Made by a program: the position numbers and the translations under genes. Source: Myxococcota bacterium (GTDB lineage Bacteria > Myxococcota > Kuafuiibacteriia > Kuafuiibacteriales > Kuafuiibacteriaceae). Taken from it: DNA of 41,458 nucleotides. Positions 7,756-15,505 of the stretch are shown here, piece after piece. The notes beneath the pieces are model-generated. The model was given only the letters and a program-made list of their open reading frames with translations. It was not told the origin of the DNA and searched no databases. Position 1 is the stretch's first letter. Each line of letters opens with the position of its first letter. The DNA lies in the NCBI GenBank assembly GCA_028289325.1, contig JANQQN010000225.1, forward strand, positions 1 through 41,458, in the 5' to 3' direction.

Positions 7756-8805
7756 TCAGCGCTCGGCGGGGACCTCGGCGTGGTTGGCCACCGTCGGAGG
7801 GACGACGCCCCCGGCCGCCTGCAGATCGAGCGCGGCCGGGTGCCGCCGATAATGAGCGCGAACGACCTGGGCCAATCGACGTTTGGTCGCCTCGTCGACG
7901 GGGCTCGGACGCTCGTCGGCAAGCGCGTCGACGAGCGCCGCCAGCAGCTCATCTTGCGGCGCGGGCATCGACGGCTTCCATGACGCCAACCGCTGTCGAT
8001 CGACCTGAGCGGGAAGGGAGCCGAGGATTCCGACGTCGTTTTGGTCGTGCACCAGCAGGCCCGATGTTGTTCCTCGGTCGAGGGTCAATACCTGGAATAG
8101 ATAAACGGTATGGTACTCGAGCTGACGTTCTCGCTCGGCGGGGGTCGGTTCCGGATGGGCGATGAGCGCGTCTTTCAGCAGATCGGTATAGGTGTCGATC
8201 GAGGCTAATCCCACCGCGTTGGCCAGCGCTTCATCGGCGTCGTAGTCTCCGGTCGTATAGCGCTCGAGATAGAAGTGGGTCACCCCGCGGGTGCGACCAA
8301 GAACAGCAATGGTGAAGTACCGATCGCCTTGGGCCGCCGCGTGCGGATAGACGTCGGGGGCAGCGGCGCGAAGCGCCTTCGCGAAACGATCCCCGTCTGC
8401 CGATTCTACGAGCGACGGGTTGAGATCCGCCATGACTCGCCAGTACCCCTCCCCGCTCCGCATCTCGGTCCAGCTGATGTGCATGTGAACCGAGGATCCG
8501 TGGGGATTTTGGGGATGGATGATCGACGATAGCGCGGTCGCCGAGGACAGTCGCTTGTCGGGCAGATCGTCGTAGTGGACCTGCGACACGTTGACCGAAC
8601 CCCGATTGAAGACCGGGGTGTCGGCCGCCACGAAGCGAACACCACCTCCGTGGCGTCCCTCGTCGCGTAGCCAGCGAACCGGATTGAACGCCACCGGGTG
8701 TCCGAGGTCGCGGCTGACCCCTTGCAACCGATCGACGAAGCGGCCCTGAAGAGACTCGACAAGCTGGCGGGCGCGAGCAGAGCGCCCGGACCGGGCATAG
8801 ATCAT
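7756..8805 (-). CDS. HemF-like coproporphyrinogen III oxidase
   Basis: About 349 residues. The central part aligns by eye with aerobic coproporphyrinogen III oxidase (HemF): the WLRDEGRHGGGVRF segment, the NRGSVNVSQVHYDDLP segment corresponding to the family's AGVN.S.V, HPQNPHGSSVHMHISW corresponding to HP.NP.VP..H.N, and YWRVMADLNPS corresponding to WWFGGG.DLTP. These fit the family in order and spacing, so the enzyme probably converts coproporphyrinogen III to protoporphyrinogen IX using O2. The C-terminal half is poorly conserved, the substrate-loop glycines are reduced and the usual aromatic C-terminal tail is not recognisable, so a diverged paralogue with another substrate is possible. 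ATG 8805 is used; GTG 8811 in the same frame is the alternative. No ribosome-binding site is seen. Confidence 0.68.
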   Translation of the reverse strand: MIYARSGRSARARQLVESLQGRFVDRLQGVSRDLGHPVAFNPVRWLRDEGRHGGGVRFVAADTPVFNRGSVNVSQVHYDDLPDKRLSSATALSSIIHPQNPHGSSVHMHISWTEMRSGEGYWRVMADLNPSLVESADGDRFAKALRAAAPDVYPHAAAQGDRYFTIAVLGRTRGVTHFYLERYTTGDYDADEALANAVGLASIDTYTDLLKDALIAHPEPTPAERERQLEYHTVYLFQVLTLDRGTTSGLLVHDQNDVGILGSLPAQVDRQRLASWKPSMPAPQDELLAALVDALADERPSPVDEATKRRLAQVVRAHYRRHPAALDLQAAGGVVPPTVANHAEVPAER

Positions 8806-8888
8806 CGTCACCCGGGAAACTTACCGCGAGCCGCGATGCGAAAGCCATCCCGCTGGACGCTGGTCGGGGCTCACCGTACTCTGCGCCG

Positions 8889-9734
8889 GTGAAGATTCTG
8901 ATCACCGGCGGCAAAGGGATGCTGGGCCGGACCCTCGTTCGACATCTCTCGGCGCACGACGTGCTGCCCGTCGACATCGAAGACTTCGACCTGCGCGACC
9001 CTCGCCAAACCCGCGACGCCATCGCGGACGCCCGCCCCGACGCGGTCATCCACTGCGCGGCGATGACCGCCGTCGACCGCTGCGAGACCGAGACCGACAG
9101 CGCCTTTTCGGTCAACGCGCTCGGGTCGGCCCACGTCGCGATCGCCGCCCACGCCGCCGGCGCCCGCCTTTTGGCGTTCTCGACCGACTACGTGTTCAGC
9201 GGCGGCGGTTCGCGGCCCTACCACGAGTGGGATCCGCCCGGCCCGCGAACGGTGTACGGACAGAGCAAGCTCGCGGGGGAGGAAGCGATCCGCGCCCATT
9301 GCCCCGACCACCTCATTCTCCGAATCGCGTGGCTATACGGCGGGGGCGGTCCCTCGTTCGTGCATACGATGCTTCGCCTGGGTCCCCAAGACGGCGATCC
9401 GCTCCGGGTGGTCAACGACCAACACGGCAACCCCACCAGTACCGATGCCGTCGCCGCCCACGTCCGCCGGCTCCTCGAAGTTCCCGCCGTGGGCACGATG
9501 CACCTGACCTGCGAGGGGGAGACGACGTGGTACGACTTCACCCTCGCCATCTTTGCCGCCAAGGGATTCGACCGCGGGGTGAACGCGTGCGAGACGAGCG
9601 AGTATCCTCGACCCGCTCCTCGCCCGGCGAATAGCCGGCTCGAGAACCGAGCCTTGCGCCTGCTGGGGCTCCCGCCCATGCCCACTTGGCAAGACGCCTT
9701 GTCGACCTTCCTCGCCGATCAACCCGACGGCTGA
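8889..9734 (+). CDS. rfbD: dTDP-4-dehydrorhamnose reductase-like SDR
   Basis: A 281-residue extended short-chain dehydrogenase of the RmlD/RfbD type, which reduces dTDP-4-keto-L-rhamnose with NAD(P)H for surface polysaccharide. Evidence: N-terminal Rossmann GGKGMLG (7-13), DFDLRDP, the CAAMTAVDRCE segment typical of RmlD, the catalytic STDYVFSG segment and the YGQSK motif (Y123, K127), then LRIAWLYG and the GNPTST segment. The start is GTG at 8889; there is no other plausible upstream start before the divergent HemF-like gene. The other rhamnose genes (rmlA, B, C) are not in the window, so the substrate is inferred from family only. The symbol is used in the family sense. Confidence 0.85.
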   Translation: MKILITGGKGMLGRTLVRHLSAHDVLPVDIEDFDLRDPRQTRDAIADARPDAVIHCAAMTAVDRCETETDSAFSVNALGSAHVAIAAHAAGARLLAFSTDYVFSGGGSRPYHEWDPPGPRTVYGQSKLAGEEAIRAHCPDHLILRIAWLYGGGGPSFVHTMLRLGPQDGDPLRVVNDQHGNPTSTDAVAAHVRRLLEVPAVGTMHLTCEGETTWYDFTLAIFAAKGFDRGVNACETSEYPRPAPRPANSRLENRALRLLGLPPMPTWQDALSTFLADQPDG

Positions 9735-9795
9735 ACAGCTCGGTCCACCCGTGAAGAGGGAGCGAACCGAGGTCGATATGGACGGGGACTGACCC

Positions 9796-10155
9796 ATGGC
9801 GCGTCTATGCGAGAGCTGCGGTGCGGTCTACGACCACGACGACGCCAACTACTGCAACGTCTGCGGAAGTGAAGCGCTCATCCCGCTCGTCGAGGTCCAG
9901 CCGACCCCTCCGCAACGGAGGTTGCGAGAGGATCCGACCAGCCTCGTGGTGGCCACGGTCCTGTGGATCTCTGGCGTCTTGTACATGGTCGGCGACCGGC
10001 AGCCTCGAACCTGGGGCCCCCTGCTGTTCTTGTGGGGAACCTTGACGATCATGGGCATCGCGGCCGGGCTGGTCCTGCGCAACCTGCGAACCTTCGCATT
10101 CTTCTCCGCCGTCGGGGCTCTGTTTCTGATCTTGTACGGCGTGGTGAAGCTGTAG
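9796..10155 (+). CDS. Small zinc-ribbon membrane protein
   Basis: A 119-residue protein with an N-terminal zinc ribbon (CESC at about residues 5-8 and CNVC at about 20-23), a short Pro-rich linker and three predicted transmembrane helices (about 50-66, 74-92 and 98-116). The ribbon should face the cytoplasm. GGGGA lies 8-10 nt upstream of ATG 9796. It follows the RmlD-like gene by 61 bp and converges on the ketosynthase gene. I do not recognise a specific family; zinc-ribbon plus helices is common in uncharacterised small bacterial membrane proteins. Confidence 0.72.
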   Translation: MARLCESCGAVYDHDDANYCNVCGSEALIPLVEVQPTPPQRRLREDPTSLVVATVLWISGVLYMVGDRQPRTWGPLLFLWGTLTIMGIAAGLVLRNLRTFAFFSAVGALFLILYGVVKL

Positions 10156-10189
10156 CGAGTAGCGCCGGTCGGGCCGGAGTATACAAGGC

Positions 10190-11764
10190 TCAGTCTTCCC
10201 ACGGCTTGGAGATCACGCAGGCGTTGATCCCCCCTACCCCCATCGACAGCTTGCCCACCGGACCCTTTGGCAACGGCACCGCCTCGTCGAACACGAACCG
10301 TTCGTGAAGCCGGCGAATCTGCGGGTTGAGCTCTTCGGACCGCAGCGGCGTGGGCGGAATGATCCCGTCTTCGTAGCCCATGTATTGGGCCATGAGCTCC
10401 CAACCCCCGCCGACGCTCTGGCCGTGGCCGAAGATGCCCTTGCGGGCGGTAATGTAGACGGACTCGGGTAGGAGGTCGCGGATGTTCTCGACCTCGAGAT
10501 AGTCGCCGGGGGTCGCGGTGGCGTGCAGATCCCAGGCCACGACGTCTTCGGCCCGCATGCCCGCGCTGGCCAGCGCATTGCGGATCGCCAGCTGCGGTCC
10601 TTCCTTGGAGGGGGTGATGATGTGGTCGGCGTCGGCGGTAATGCCGACGCCGGCGGGCTCGAGCCCCAGCGGCTTCAGGCCTCGGGCCGTGAAGTACTCG
10701 TGGTCGCCGAGGATCCAGATGATCGAACCCCCGGCGATGTGCGTGCCGCGAAGGCCGGTGAGAGGCTTCGAGACGCCACCGTCGTGGGACAAGACCCGCG
10801 CGTCGTAGAACGCGCCCACCGACAGCGGGTGAGGCGACGGGTCCGTCGCCCCGATCACCACCGCCTTCGCCTCCCCGAGACGAATGGCGTTCATCGCTAG
10901 CTTCAGGGTGTAGCCAAACGACGAGCACGCCGCGACCGGGGCGAAGGTCATCCCGATGATCTTGCCCAGCATGGAGATCTGGGAGGCCGAGGTGTTGGGA
11001 ATGTTCCAAAGCAGGTTGGCGGAGATCTGGGTCCACGGCGGGTCTGGCGCGTCGAACGCCTTCTGAATCGCGGCCAGCTGCGCGCGCTTCTGTTTGATCG
11101 CCCGGCCCTTGCCCGTTTCCACCGGCCCCTCGACCTCGAGGCGCTCGACCTCGGCCGCGCTCTCCAGGTACTGGGCCAGGACCTCCGAATGGCGGGCCCA
11201 GTACGCCCACCATCGGTCCTCGGCCTGCGTCCGCGCGCCCACGGGCACCGTCGTCGGATCCAGCGGCAGATCCGGATGCTCCGCGCGGAACGCCTCCGGT
11301 TCTTCCAAGTACGAACGCAGGGCCTGATTGCGATCCGGGTCGGCCCAGTAACGATTCCACTCCCGCATCCCGTGATAGTGACGCAGCGTTTGGTCATGGA
11401 TGGTCGGCAGGTCGCCGAGCCCCGTCCCGATGTAGACGTGAGCGTGGGTCCCCAGTTCGCGAAGAATAGTCTCCAGCTGCGGCCGGTCCATCATCGCCTG
11501 GATGAACGCGCCGAGCGCGTACTTCACCGGCAGCCCCATCTTTTCGTCGAGCTGCGTGAACTTGCGGGGCGGGAATCGGTCCTTGATCCACTCGCGATAA
11601 TCTTCGAAGTCGAACTGCGGTATCCCCGCCAGGAAGTTGCTGCGTCCGAATCCATCGAACGACGTCAGCCAAGAGTCGTTCGACCGCAGGTTCTCGCGAA
11701 AGGCGGCCACGTTGGGGGACTTCGGGGCCACGACGCCCCACCCGAATACACCCACGCGGGTCAT
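10190..11764 (-). CDS. Beta-ketoacyl-ACP synthase (KAS II-like) with a large insertion
   Basis: A 524-residue condensing enzyme of the thiolase fold. The catalytic triad is intact: Cys280 in VAACSSFGYTLKLAMNAI, His414 in WDLHATATPGDYLE and His447 in RKGIFGHGQSVGGGW, with Lys442 of the family present. It should condense acyl and malonyl-type thioesters. Compared with a 410-residue FabF, Cys280 lies about 115 residues later. The extra sequence is a charged, Trp-rich helical insertion at roughly 120-250. The region after the second His uses GHGQSVGGG in place of the usual GHTxGAAG. A strong GGAGGG precedes ATG 11764. No ACP, ketoreductase or acyltransferase lies nearby, so the product is unknown. 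It lies downstream of and in line with the sigma-54 activator gene. Confidence 0.85.
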   Translation of the reverse strand: MTRVGVFGWGVVAPKSPNVAAFRENLRSNDSWLTSFDGFGRSNFLAGIPQFDFEDYREWIKDRFPPRKFTQLDEKMGLPVKYALGAFIQAMMDRPQLETILRELGTHAHVYIGTGLGDLPTIHDQTLRHYHGMREWNRYWADPDRNQALRSYLEEPEAFRAEHPDLPLDPTTVPVGARTQAEDRWWAYWARHSEVLAQYLESAAEVERLEVEGPVETGKGRAIKQKRAQLAAIQKAFDAPDPPWTQISANLLWNIPNTSASQISMLGKIIGMTFAPVAACSSFGYTLKLAMNAIRLGEAKAVVIGATDPSPHPLSVGAFYDARVLSHDGGVSKPLTGLRGTHIAGGSIIWILGDHEYFTARGLKPLGLEPAGVGITADADHIITPSKEGPQLAIRNALASAGMRAEDVVAWDLHATATPGDYLEVENIRDLLPESVYITARKGIFGHGQSVGGGWELMAQYMGYEDGIIPPTPLRSEELNPQIRRLHERFVFDEAVPLPKGPVGKLSMGVGGINACVISKPWED

Positions 11765-11882
11765 GGCTGCCCTCCATGGGGTCGCTCGATGCGCACCATA
11801 GACTCCGGGACTCCCTCAGGTGCTCGGCAAAGGCAAGGTGGGAGGCTCGGGCGTCGGCGGAAAAAATGGTCCCGGCCCCATG

Positions 11883-11899
11883 ACGCAACCGGTCAGCCA
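11883..11899 (-). promoter_or_regulatory. Possible sigma-54 (-24/-12) promoter for the ketosynthase
   Basis: On the minus strand TGGCTGACCGGTTGCGT has the GG-N10-GC spacing with TGGC and TTGC intact, but the ACG after TGGC is replaced. It overlaps the stop of the sigma-54 activator and would give a leader of about 110 nt. It is weaker than the two sites near 13040 and 13258. Confidence 0.35.
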
Positions 11900-13026
11900 G
11901 TGCGCACCGGACCGAACTTCAACGGGATCCCCAAGCGTTTCAGCTGAGCGTGAAACGTGCTCTTTGCAACCCCCAAGCGACGGGCGGCTTCCGCGCGGTT
12001 GTTGCCACACTCGCGCAGAAGACGAACATAGTGCCTGCGCTGCACCTCGGGGTCGACGCGCAAAGCCTCTGCGTCGACCAGGCCCACCTCAGGGACCGCG
12101 GCCTGGACTTCCCTTGCAAGCGAACTTACCGGTGGGTCGGAACGTTGAGCGTCGAACAGCTCGATGTCTTCGGCGTCGATCGTCGGACCGTCGGTCATGA
12201 CCTCGGCGCGGAGCATCGCGTTCTTTAGTTCGCGGACATTGCCTGGCCAGCCGTGGGCGAGGAGCTTCGCCTCCGCTCGCGAGGTCAACGGCCGTTCGCA
12301 GAACAGGCGGGCCAATCCGACGACATCGTCAAGGCGATGGGCGAGCGGAGCGACCCGAACCGTCAACACCACGAGCCGGTGAAAGAGGTCTTGCCGAAAG
12401 CAGCCTTGTTCGACCATCGCCGCGAGGTCTCGATGGGTAGCAGCAACGATTCGCACGTCGACCGGTATCTCCTTGGTCGCACCGACCCGGCGCACGGTCA
12501 TCGTTTCCAACACCCGCAGCAAGCGAGGCTGCAGCGCCAAAGGAAGCTCACCGATCTCGTCCAGAAAGAGCGTGCCGCCGTCACACGCCTCGAAAGCCCC
12601 GCGCTTGTCGTCGGTCGCCCCCGTGAAGGCCCCCTTGACATGACCGAACAGCTCGCTCTCGATGAGCCCTTCGGTCAGCGCGCCGCAGTTGAGAGCCACG
12701 AACGGCTGGGCGTGACGGCCGGAACCTTCGTGAATCTCTTGGGCCACGAGCTCCTTGCCGGTGCCCGTCGGCCCCTCCACGAGCACGGGCAGACCGGTGG
12801 GGGCGACCCGATCCAGACGCCGAAACACGCCCTTCATCTGTTCGCTCCATGCCCACAATGCCCCCCGTCGGGCAGGATGGGCGGCGGGCGGCGGGGGCCT
12901 CGGCGGCACGGTCGGCGACCGAGGCAGGGGGACGACCCGCGCGTAACCGCCCGGCGGCGCCGACGTCCTCGACGCCTCCGGCTCGGCGTTCACATCCCGC
13001 GCGGAGGCCGCAAGTCGGTTCGACAT
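11893..13026 (-). CDS. Sigma-54-dependent transcriptional activator without sensory domain
   Basis: A 377-residue enhancer-binding protein. A Pro/Ala-rich N-terminus of about 60 residues has no receiver, GAF or FHA domain. The AAA+ domain follows: Walker A GPTGTGKE (85-92), sigma-54 contact loop GAFTGA (132-137), Walker B GGTLFLDEIGELP and arginine-finger region downstream. The C-terminus carries a Fis-type helix-turn-helix (NNRAEAARRLGVAKSTFHAQLKR is the region, about 345-367). With no input domain its activity may be set by expression level or a partner. ATG 13026 has no ribosome-binding site; an in-frame GTG at 13044 would start inside the promoter-like element described for 13040-13055. 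It is divergent from the exported protein at 13287. Confidence 0.88.
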   Translation of the reverse strand: MSNRLAASARDVNAEPEASRTSAPPGGYARVVPLPRSPTVPPRPPPPAAHPARRGALWAWSEQMKGVFRRLDRVAPTGLPVLVEGPTGTGKELVAQEIHEGSGRHAQPFVALNCGALTEGLIESELFGHVKGAFTGATDDKRGAFEACDGGTLFLDEIGELPLALQPRLLRVLETMTVRRVGATKEIPVDVRIVAATHRDLAAMVEQGCFRQDLFHRLVVLTVRVAPLAHRLDDVVGLARLFCERPLTSRAEAKLLAHGWPGNVRELKNAMLRAEVMTDGPTIDAEDIELFDAQRSDPPVSSLAREVQAAVPEVGLVDAEALRVDPEVQRRHYVRLLRECGNNRAEAARRLGVAKSTFHAQLKRLGIPLKFGPVRTG

Positions 13027-13039
13027 ACGGACGCCGAGG

Positions 13040-13055
13040 AGCACGGGGCGTGCCA
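13040..13055 (-). promoter_or_regulatory. Sigma-54 promoter in front of the sigma-54 activator gene
   Basis: Minus-strand TGGCACGCCCCGTGCT matches the -24/-12 consensus TGGCACG-N4-TTGCW at every fixed base but one (G for the first T). The GG-N10-GC spacing is exact. The C of the -12 element is 15 nt from ATG 13026, so transcription would begin about 3 nt before the start codon. If real, the activator is sigma-54 dependent and may regulate itself. Confidence 0.6.
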
Positions 13056-13083
13056 GCGATCAGGGGCCAAAGGTGTAAACGCC

Positions 13084-13094
13084 GGTTGATAACC
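13084..13094. promoter_or_regulatory. Short palindrome between the divergent sigma-54 promoters
   Basis: GGTTGATAACC is a perfect 4-3-4 inverted repeat about 30-45 bp upstream of one -24 element and about 165 bp upstream of the other. Its position suits an activator-binding (enhancer) site, but a single short palindrome is weak evidence. Confidence 0.3.
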
Positions 13095-13257
13095 CGTTGC
13101 GCCGAGGCCGGTCTGGCCCGGGACCTCATACCCACGAACGGTCAATGGTTCTGAACACCTACCGCTGTCACCGCCGGTTTGTAGACGCGGTCTGGCCCTG
13201 TCTCGGCGCGGAGACGGTTCGGGCGCGAAGACCATGGATCAGCGGTCTTCGACGACA

Positions 13258-13273
13258 GGGCACGCCGGTTGCA
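13258..13273 (+). promoter_or_regulatory. Sigma-54 promoter in front of the exported protein gene
   Basis: GGGCACGCCGGTTGCA matches TGGCACG-N4-TTGCA at every position except the first base, with exact GG-N10-GC spacing. The C of the -12 element is 15 nt before ATG 13287, the same distance as at the divergent activator gene. The predicted start is about 3 nt before the ATG, so the GAGG at 13276-13279 would not be in the transcript. Confidence 0.62.
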
Positions 13274-13286
13274 GTGAGGTCGCGGC

Positions 13287-14453
13287 ATGAACACCACTTC
13301 GATGGCCATCCTCCTCACGGCGCTGGTCGCCCCGACCCTCGCTCACGCCGAAAGCTACCTGGAGCGCAAAGACACCGAGCGCCTGGCCGCGATCGAGCGC
13401 GCTTTGGCGCGCTCAGCGCCCAAACCCACGCTCTTCGACGGCGAGCGTATTGCCGCCGATGCCGATCTTCACGAAGTCGAGCGCTTCGTCGATCGCCTTT
13501 TGCGAGACGTCAAAGGCGCCGTCCGCAGCGCCCAGCAGCTGTCCGCCGCCGGTCGAGCCCGGCCGAAGGCGGGTCCGCTGCTCGAGAAGCTCGAAGCGCG
13601 GGTGGCGTACGCCAACCGGCTCCTCCGGGTCTACAAGGCCACCGCGGCCGCCGCTCGAACCAAGGCCAAGGCCGACGAGGCGAACGCGCAGCAGCGCCGT
13701 CAAGCGTACTTTCAGACCTGCCGATCGTTTCGAGAACAGCTGACCGGAGACGACCGCAACCGGCTCAAGGTCTTGGCCGCCCTCGCCCGCGGTAACACTC
13801 AGCTTCGGGTCACCGCGAAAGAGCTGGAACCCACGGCCCGCAAGTTCGCGGCCATCTGTGCGCGGTCCGAGTACGCGGACATCGGACGGGCGTGCGGTGT
13901 CTATCTGAACGTGGCCACGTCAAAGGAAGGCGACTGGTGCGCCGCCGTCGCCCAAGCCGATACCCTGCTCGCCGCCGCCGACGCCCACCGCGCTCGCCAA
14001 AAACGAGACGCGGAGCAGGCGGAGGGATCCGTCGAGTCCCTCAAGCAACGAGACGGCTGGGTCCGGCGGGAAGGCGCCACCCGATGGGCGCAGCTGAATG
14101 CGACCCCGACCCTCAAACGTTCGGTCGAGACCTTGGCCGCCACGTGGACCCTCCCGGGGCGTCCGTGCGCCGGTCCCCACTGCCGCGTCGTCAAGTCGAG
14201 CATCGACCGGCTGTACGGAAAGCAAGGTAAGTTGCTCAAGGTTCGGCATCGGGCGGACTGGAAGGTCGTTCAGAACCGGCTGGGCATCCCCACTCACCGA
14301 TACCGAAGCGGATATGTTCTGGTGAAGGTCGAAGGCGAGCCGTACTGCCAGCTTCGCTCGTGGACGATGCGCCAAGCCCACCAAGGCGGGGGGCGGTACG
14401 CCGCGAGCCGCGGCGCTCGTATCGGTTACGTGCGCTGGCAGGCGTGTCGCTGA
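13287..14453 (+). CDS. Exported protein of unknown function
   Basis: I do not recognise this 388-residue protein. It has a cleavable signal peptide (MNTTSMAILLTALVAPTLAHA, cut before ESYLER), so it should be periplasmic or outside the cell. Residues about 22-140 are charged and Ala-rich, with helical heptad-like stretches (LEKLEARVAYANRLLRVY). The second half is less helical and holds about eight cysteines (for example TCRSF, AICARSEYADIGRAC, GRPCAGPHC, PYCQL, QACR), which suggests disulfide bonds. GAGG precedes the ATG by about 8 nt. It is divergent from the sigma-54 activator and has its own -24/-12 element, so it is the best candidate target of that activator. Its stop codon directly abuts the stop of the convergent pentapeptide gene. 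Confidence 0.75.
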   Translation: MNTTSMAILLTALVAPTLAHAESYLERKDTERLAAIERALARSAPKPTLFDGERIAADADLHEVERFVDRLLRDVKGAVRSAQQLSAAGRARPKAGPLLEKLEARVAYANRLLRVYKATAAAARTKAKADEANAQQRRQAYFQTCRSFREQLTGDDRNRLKVLAALARGNTQLRVTAKELEPTARKFAAICARSEYADIGRACGVYLNVATSKEGDWCAAVAQADTLLAAADAHRARQKRDAEQAEGSVESLKQRDGWVRREGATRWAQLNATPTLKRSVETLAATWTLPGRPCAGPHCRVVKSSIDRLYGKQGKLLKVRHRADWKVVQNRLGIPTHRYRSGYVLVKVEGEPYCQLRSWTMRQAHQGGGRYAASRGARIGYVRWQACR

Positions 14454-15428
14454 CTACCGCACCCATCGTTGATGCCGATCGCTGGGCATCGCTCGCCGCA
14501 GGCGTTCGAGGTAGCTGTTGGCTAGCCCTCGCGAATCGGCGGCGACCAACCCTTCGGCGGCCTGCACCGCCTTGTCGACGACCAGGTGGCGAGCATGGCG
14601 AGTGAAGTCAGGGTCGACGAGATACAGCGCGGCCAGCAGCTGAGGGCTGGCCCAGCTCTCGTCGACCCCCAGTCGCCATGCGCGGACAAGATGGGCCGCC
14701 GACCCGCTGAATGCCCCCGCCGCGATCATCACCGCCGCCACGGCGTGCAGCCGCCAATCGACGCTGGCGAGGTAGAAGAGGGTCAGCGAGGGCGCGGCTG
14801 GGCAACGGTCCACCGCGTGCGCGATTCGCGTCACCACGGTCGCGTGAGGGCGTAGGCAGGCCAGATACTCGCGTTCGAACCGAGTGAGACATCCGCACGG
14901 CCGACCGTGCCGGACCTGACCCACGGCGGCGGTCCAGTTGACGTTCTCGAAGTCCGCGCCTTCGGTGGTGGCGCCCACGAGCTGGGCGCCGGTCAGGTCT
15001 GCGCCGCTGAACACCGCCCCCCGCAAGTCCGCCCCTTCCAGCCGCGTGTCGATAAGGCGGGCACCGGCCCAGTTTCCGCCCACCATGTCCGCGCCGCGCA
15101 GCGACGCCCCGGTGAGGTCGGCGCTGCGCATGGATACAAACCGCAAGCTGGCCCGATGCAGGGTCGCCCGGGCCAGCTGACAGCCATCGAAGCGCGCGAA
15201 ATCCAGCGAGCAGCGCTCGAAGTCGACGTCCGCGAGAGGGAGACCCCGAAAATCGAAGCCCCGCAGGTCCTCGCCGGCGAAGGAACCCGCGCCCTTTATC
15301 TGCAGGCGCGCCTGGATCCGACGTCGCTCGCCCGTCGATGCCCACCGGGCCATCAGCGCGCAGCCGGCCTCCGGTCGCATGTCGCCGCCGTTCAACGCCG
15401 TCTCGCGGATCGGGAGAGACTCGGCCAC
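14454..15428 (-). CDS. Pentapeptide-repeat protein with C-terminal helical domain
   Basis: The central region (about residues 50-165) consists of some 20 A(D/N)LxX-type pentapeptides (SADLTGASLRGADMVGG, EGADLRGAVFSGADLTG), which fold as a right-handed beta helix. The C-terminal ~150 residues are helical, with a hydrophobic stretch (LHAVAAVMIAAGAFSGSAAHLV) and no recognised motif; a CGC pair occurs at about 181-183. No enzyme activity is evident; pentapeptide proteins usually act as binding or scaffold modules. It lies 64 bp after the FHA-sigma-54 gene on the same strand, separated by a strong hairpin, and is probably the last gene of that operon. The start is uncertain: GTG 15428 is the longest; ATG 15380 or 15353 are possible, and none has a clear ribosome-binding site. 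Confidence 0.82.
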   Translation of the reverse strand: MAESLPIRETALNGGDMRPEAGCALMARWASTGERRRIQARLQIKGAGSFAGEDLRGFDFRGLPLADVDFERCSLDFARFDGCQLARATLHRASLRFVSMRSADLTGASLRGADMVGGNWAGARLIDTRLEGADLRGAVFSGADLTGAQLVGATTEGADFENVNWTAAVGQVRHGRPCGCLTRFEREYLACLRPHATVVTRIAHAVDRCPAAPSLTLFYLASVDWRLHAVAAVMIAAGAFSGSAAHLVRAWRLGVDESWASPQLLAALYLVDPDFTRHARHLVVDKAVQAAEGLVAADSRGLANSYLERLRRAMPSDRHQRWVR

Positions 15429-15478
15429 ACGTAGGACACCGCGGTACCGTCTCGCACTGCGGCCGATACGACAAGGCT

Positions 15479-15505
15479 GGGGTCAGCACCGACTATGCTG
15501 ACCCC
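15479..15505 (-). promoter_or_regulatory. Strong hairpin between FHA-sigma-54 and pentapeptide genes
   Basis: GGGGTCAGC (15479-15487) is exactly complementary to GCTGACCCC (15497-15505), a perfect 9-bp GC-rich stem with a 9-nt loop. It overlaps the stop codon of the FHA-sigma-54 gene (15493-15495). No T-run follows on either strand, so it is more likely an attenuator, processing or mRNA-stability element than a full terminator. Confidence 0.55.
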
